Shown one piece after another: positions 15,528 to 15,685 of a stretch of DNA of 15,685 bases. The position numbers were made by a program, and so were the translations under genes. The notes below the pieces were generated by a model. That model made no database searches and was not told the DNA's origin. It worked only from the letters and a program-made list of their open reading frames with translations. How positions within the stretch are numbered: the first letter of the stretch is position 1; the number at the start of each line of letters is the position of its first letter. Source of the stretch: an uncultured Dorea sp. (GTDB lineage: Bacteria; Bacillota; Clostridia; Lachnospirales; Lachnospiraceae); assembly GCA_948844705.1 (NCBI GenBank), contig CAQNVT010000131.1:1-15685 (forward strand), read 5' to 3'.

Positions 15528-15549
15528 ATTGTTTTCACGTGAATACAAT
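15528..15549. promoter_or_regulatory. 22-bp near-perfect palindrome upstream of the LysR gene
   Basis: The half-sites ATTGT and ACAAT flank a perfect TTCACGTGAA core (15534-15543); only one symmetric pair (T opposite T) fails. It lies about 50 bases before the LysR start, a usual place for a LysR-type binding site. No convincing -35/-10 pair could be fixed nearby, so the promoter itself is not called. Confidence 0.5.
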
Positions 15550-15575
15550 AGACATATTTTTTTGCATAAAAAAAA

Positions 15576-15630
15576 TGCCCAGAGCCGGAATCGAACCAGC
15601 GACACGAGGATTTTCAGTCCTCTGCTCTAC
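15576..15630 (-). tRNA. tRNA-Phe(GAA), 3' part only (truncated or degenerate)
   Basis: On the minus strand the 3' part of a tRNA is intact: D-arm 3' strand GAGC (15627-15624), anticodon stem GAGGA/TCCTC around loop CTGAAAA with anticodon GAA (15615-15613), T stem GCTGG/CCGGC around TTCGATT, acceptor 3' strand TCTGGGC (15583-15577) and discriminator A at 15576. A T-run follows. No CCA is encoded. From 15631 outward the expected D loop and GCTC partner are missing and unrelated sequence begins. GCCCAAA at 15667-15661 could pair with six of seven acceptor bases, but only if about 19 extra bases sit between. A working tRNA is unlikely. It may be an attachment-site remnant or a pseudogene. Confidence 0.6.
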
Positions 15631-15685
15631 TAAAATGGTGGCAATGTCAGAAGGTTTTACTTTGGGCTGTGCTGCCTTTTTTCCG

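Noticed and set aside
15640-15685. Start of a plus-strand gene (ATG at 15635, MVAMSEGFTLGCAAFFP)
   Set aside because: There is no ribosome binding site, it runs off the window after 17 codons, and it overlaps the degraded 5' side of the tRNA.

Overview
The window reads as a chromosomal segment of a gut-type Gram-positive anaerobe, most likely a Lachnospiraceae member (Clostridia). The grounds are the GdpP–L9–DnaB gene order typical of Firmicutes, strong AGGAGG ribosome binding sites, TATAAT-type promoters, a GH112 phosphorylase operon of the kind found in mucin- and milk-glycan-using anaerobes, and a bacteriohemerythrin fused to a response-regulator domain. The taxon is inference; no rRNA gene is present.

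Left block, minus strand (1-3518): gdpP, rplI and dnaB (cut by the window edge) form a tight operon. gdpP stops directly against the rplI start, and the dnaB ribosome binding site overlaps the rplI stop. A promoter for the block lies at about 3513-3545 and overlaps the terminator of the next operon.

Sugar block, minus strand (3482-8853): a four-gene operon runs GH112 phosphorylase, nucleotidyltransferase, NahK-type 1-kinase, GalE. Together these can turn lacto-N-biose or galacto-N-biose (milk-oligosaccharide and mucin core disaccharides) into Gal-1-P plus GlcNAc/GalNAc, phosphorylate the freed HexNAc, activate the sugar phosphates to UDP-sugars and epimerise them. It resembles the bifidobacterial lnp pathway, except that the uridylyl-transfer step appears to be done by a GalU-like nucleotidyltransferase and no transporter is present. 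Upstream, each with its own promoter, are a cytoplasmic CBM9-like protein (8908-9522) and a LysR regulator (9618-10490).

Middle, plus strand (10614-13038): divergent from the LysR gene is a single reading frame that joins a three-helix PQ-loop membrane domain to a degenerate SGNH-hydrolase-like domain, with a good internal ribosome binding site at the junction. Next is thiC, with no TPP riboswitch but a short leader holding a terminator hairpin that can compete with an anti-ribosome-binding-site pairing.

Right block, minus strand (13057-15685): a perfect 48-bp palindrome, probably a REP/MITE-like element, separates thiC from a convergent hemerythrin–CheX-like–receiver protein. A second LysR regulator follows, with a 22-bp near-perfect palindrome in its promoter region. 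At the right edge is the 3' two thirds of a tRNA-Phe(GAA) gene whose 5' part is replaced by unrelated sequence; this may be the end of an integrated element or a decayed gene.

There is no gene-free stretch above 300 bases. The largest is 15482-15685, which holds the LysR promoter region and the tRNA remnant. I see no CRISPR array, transposase gene, rRNA gene or replication origin.
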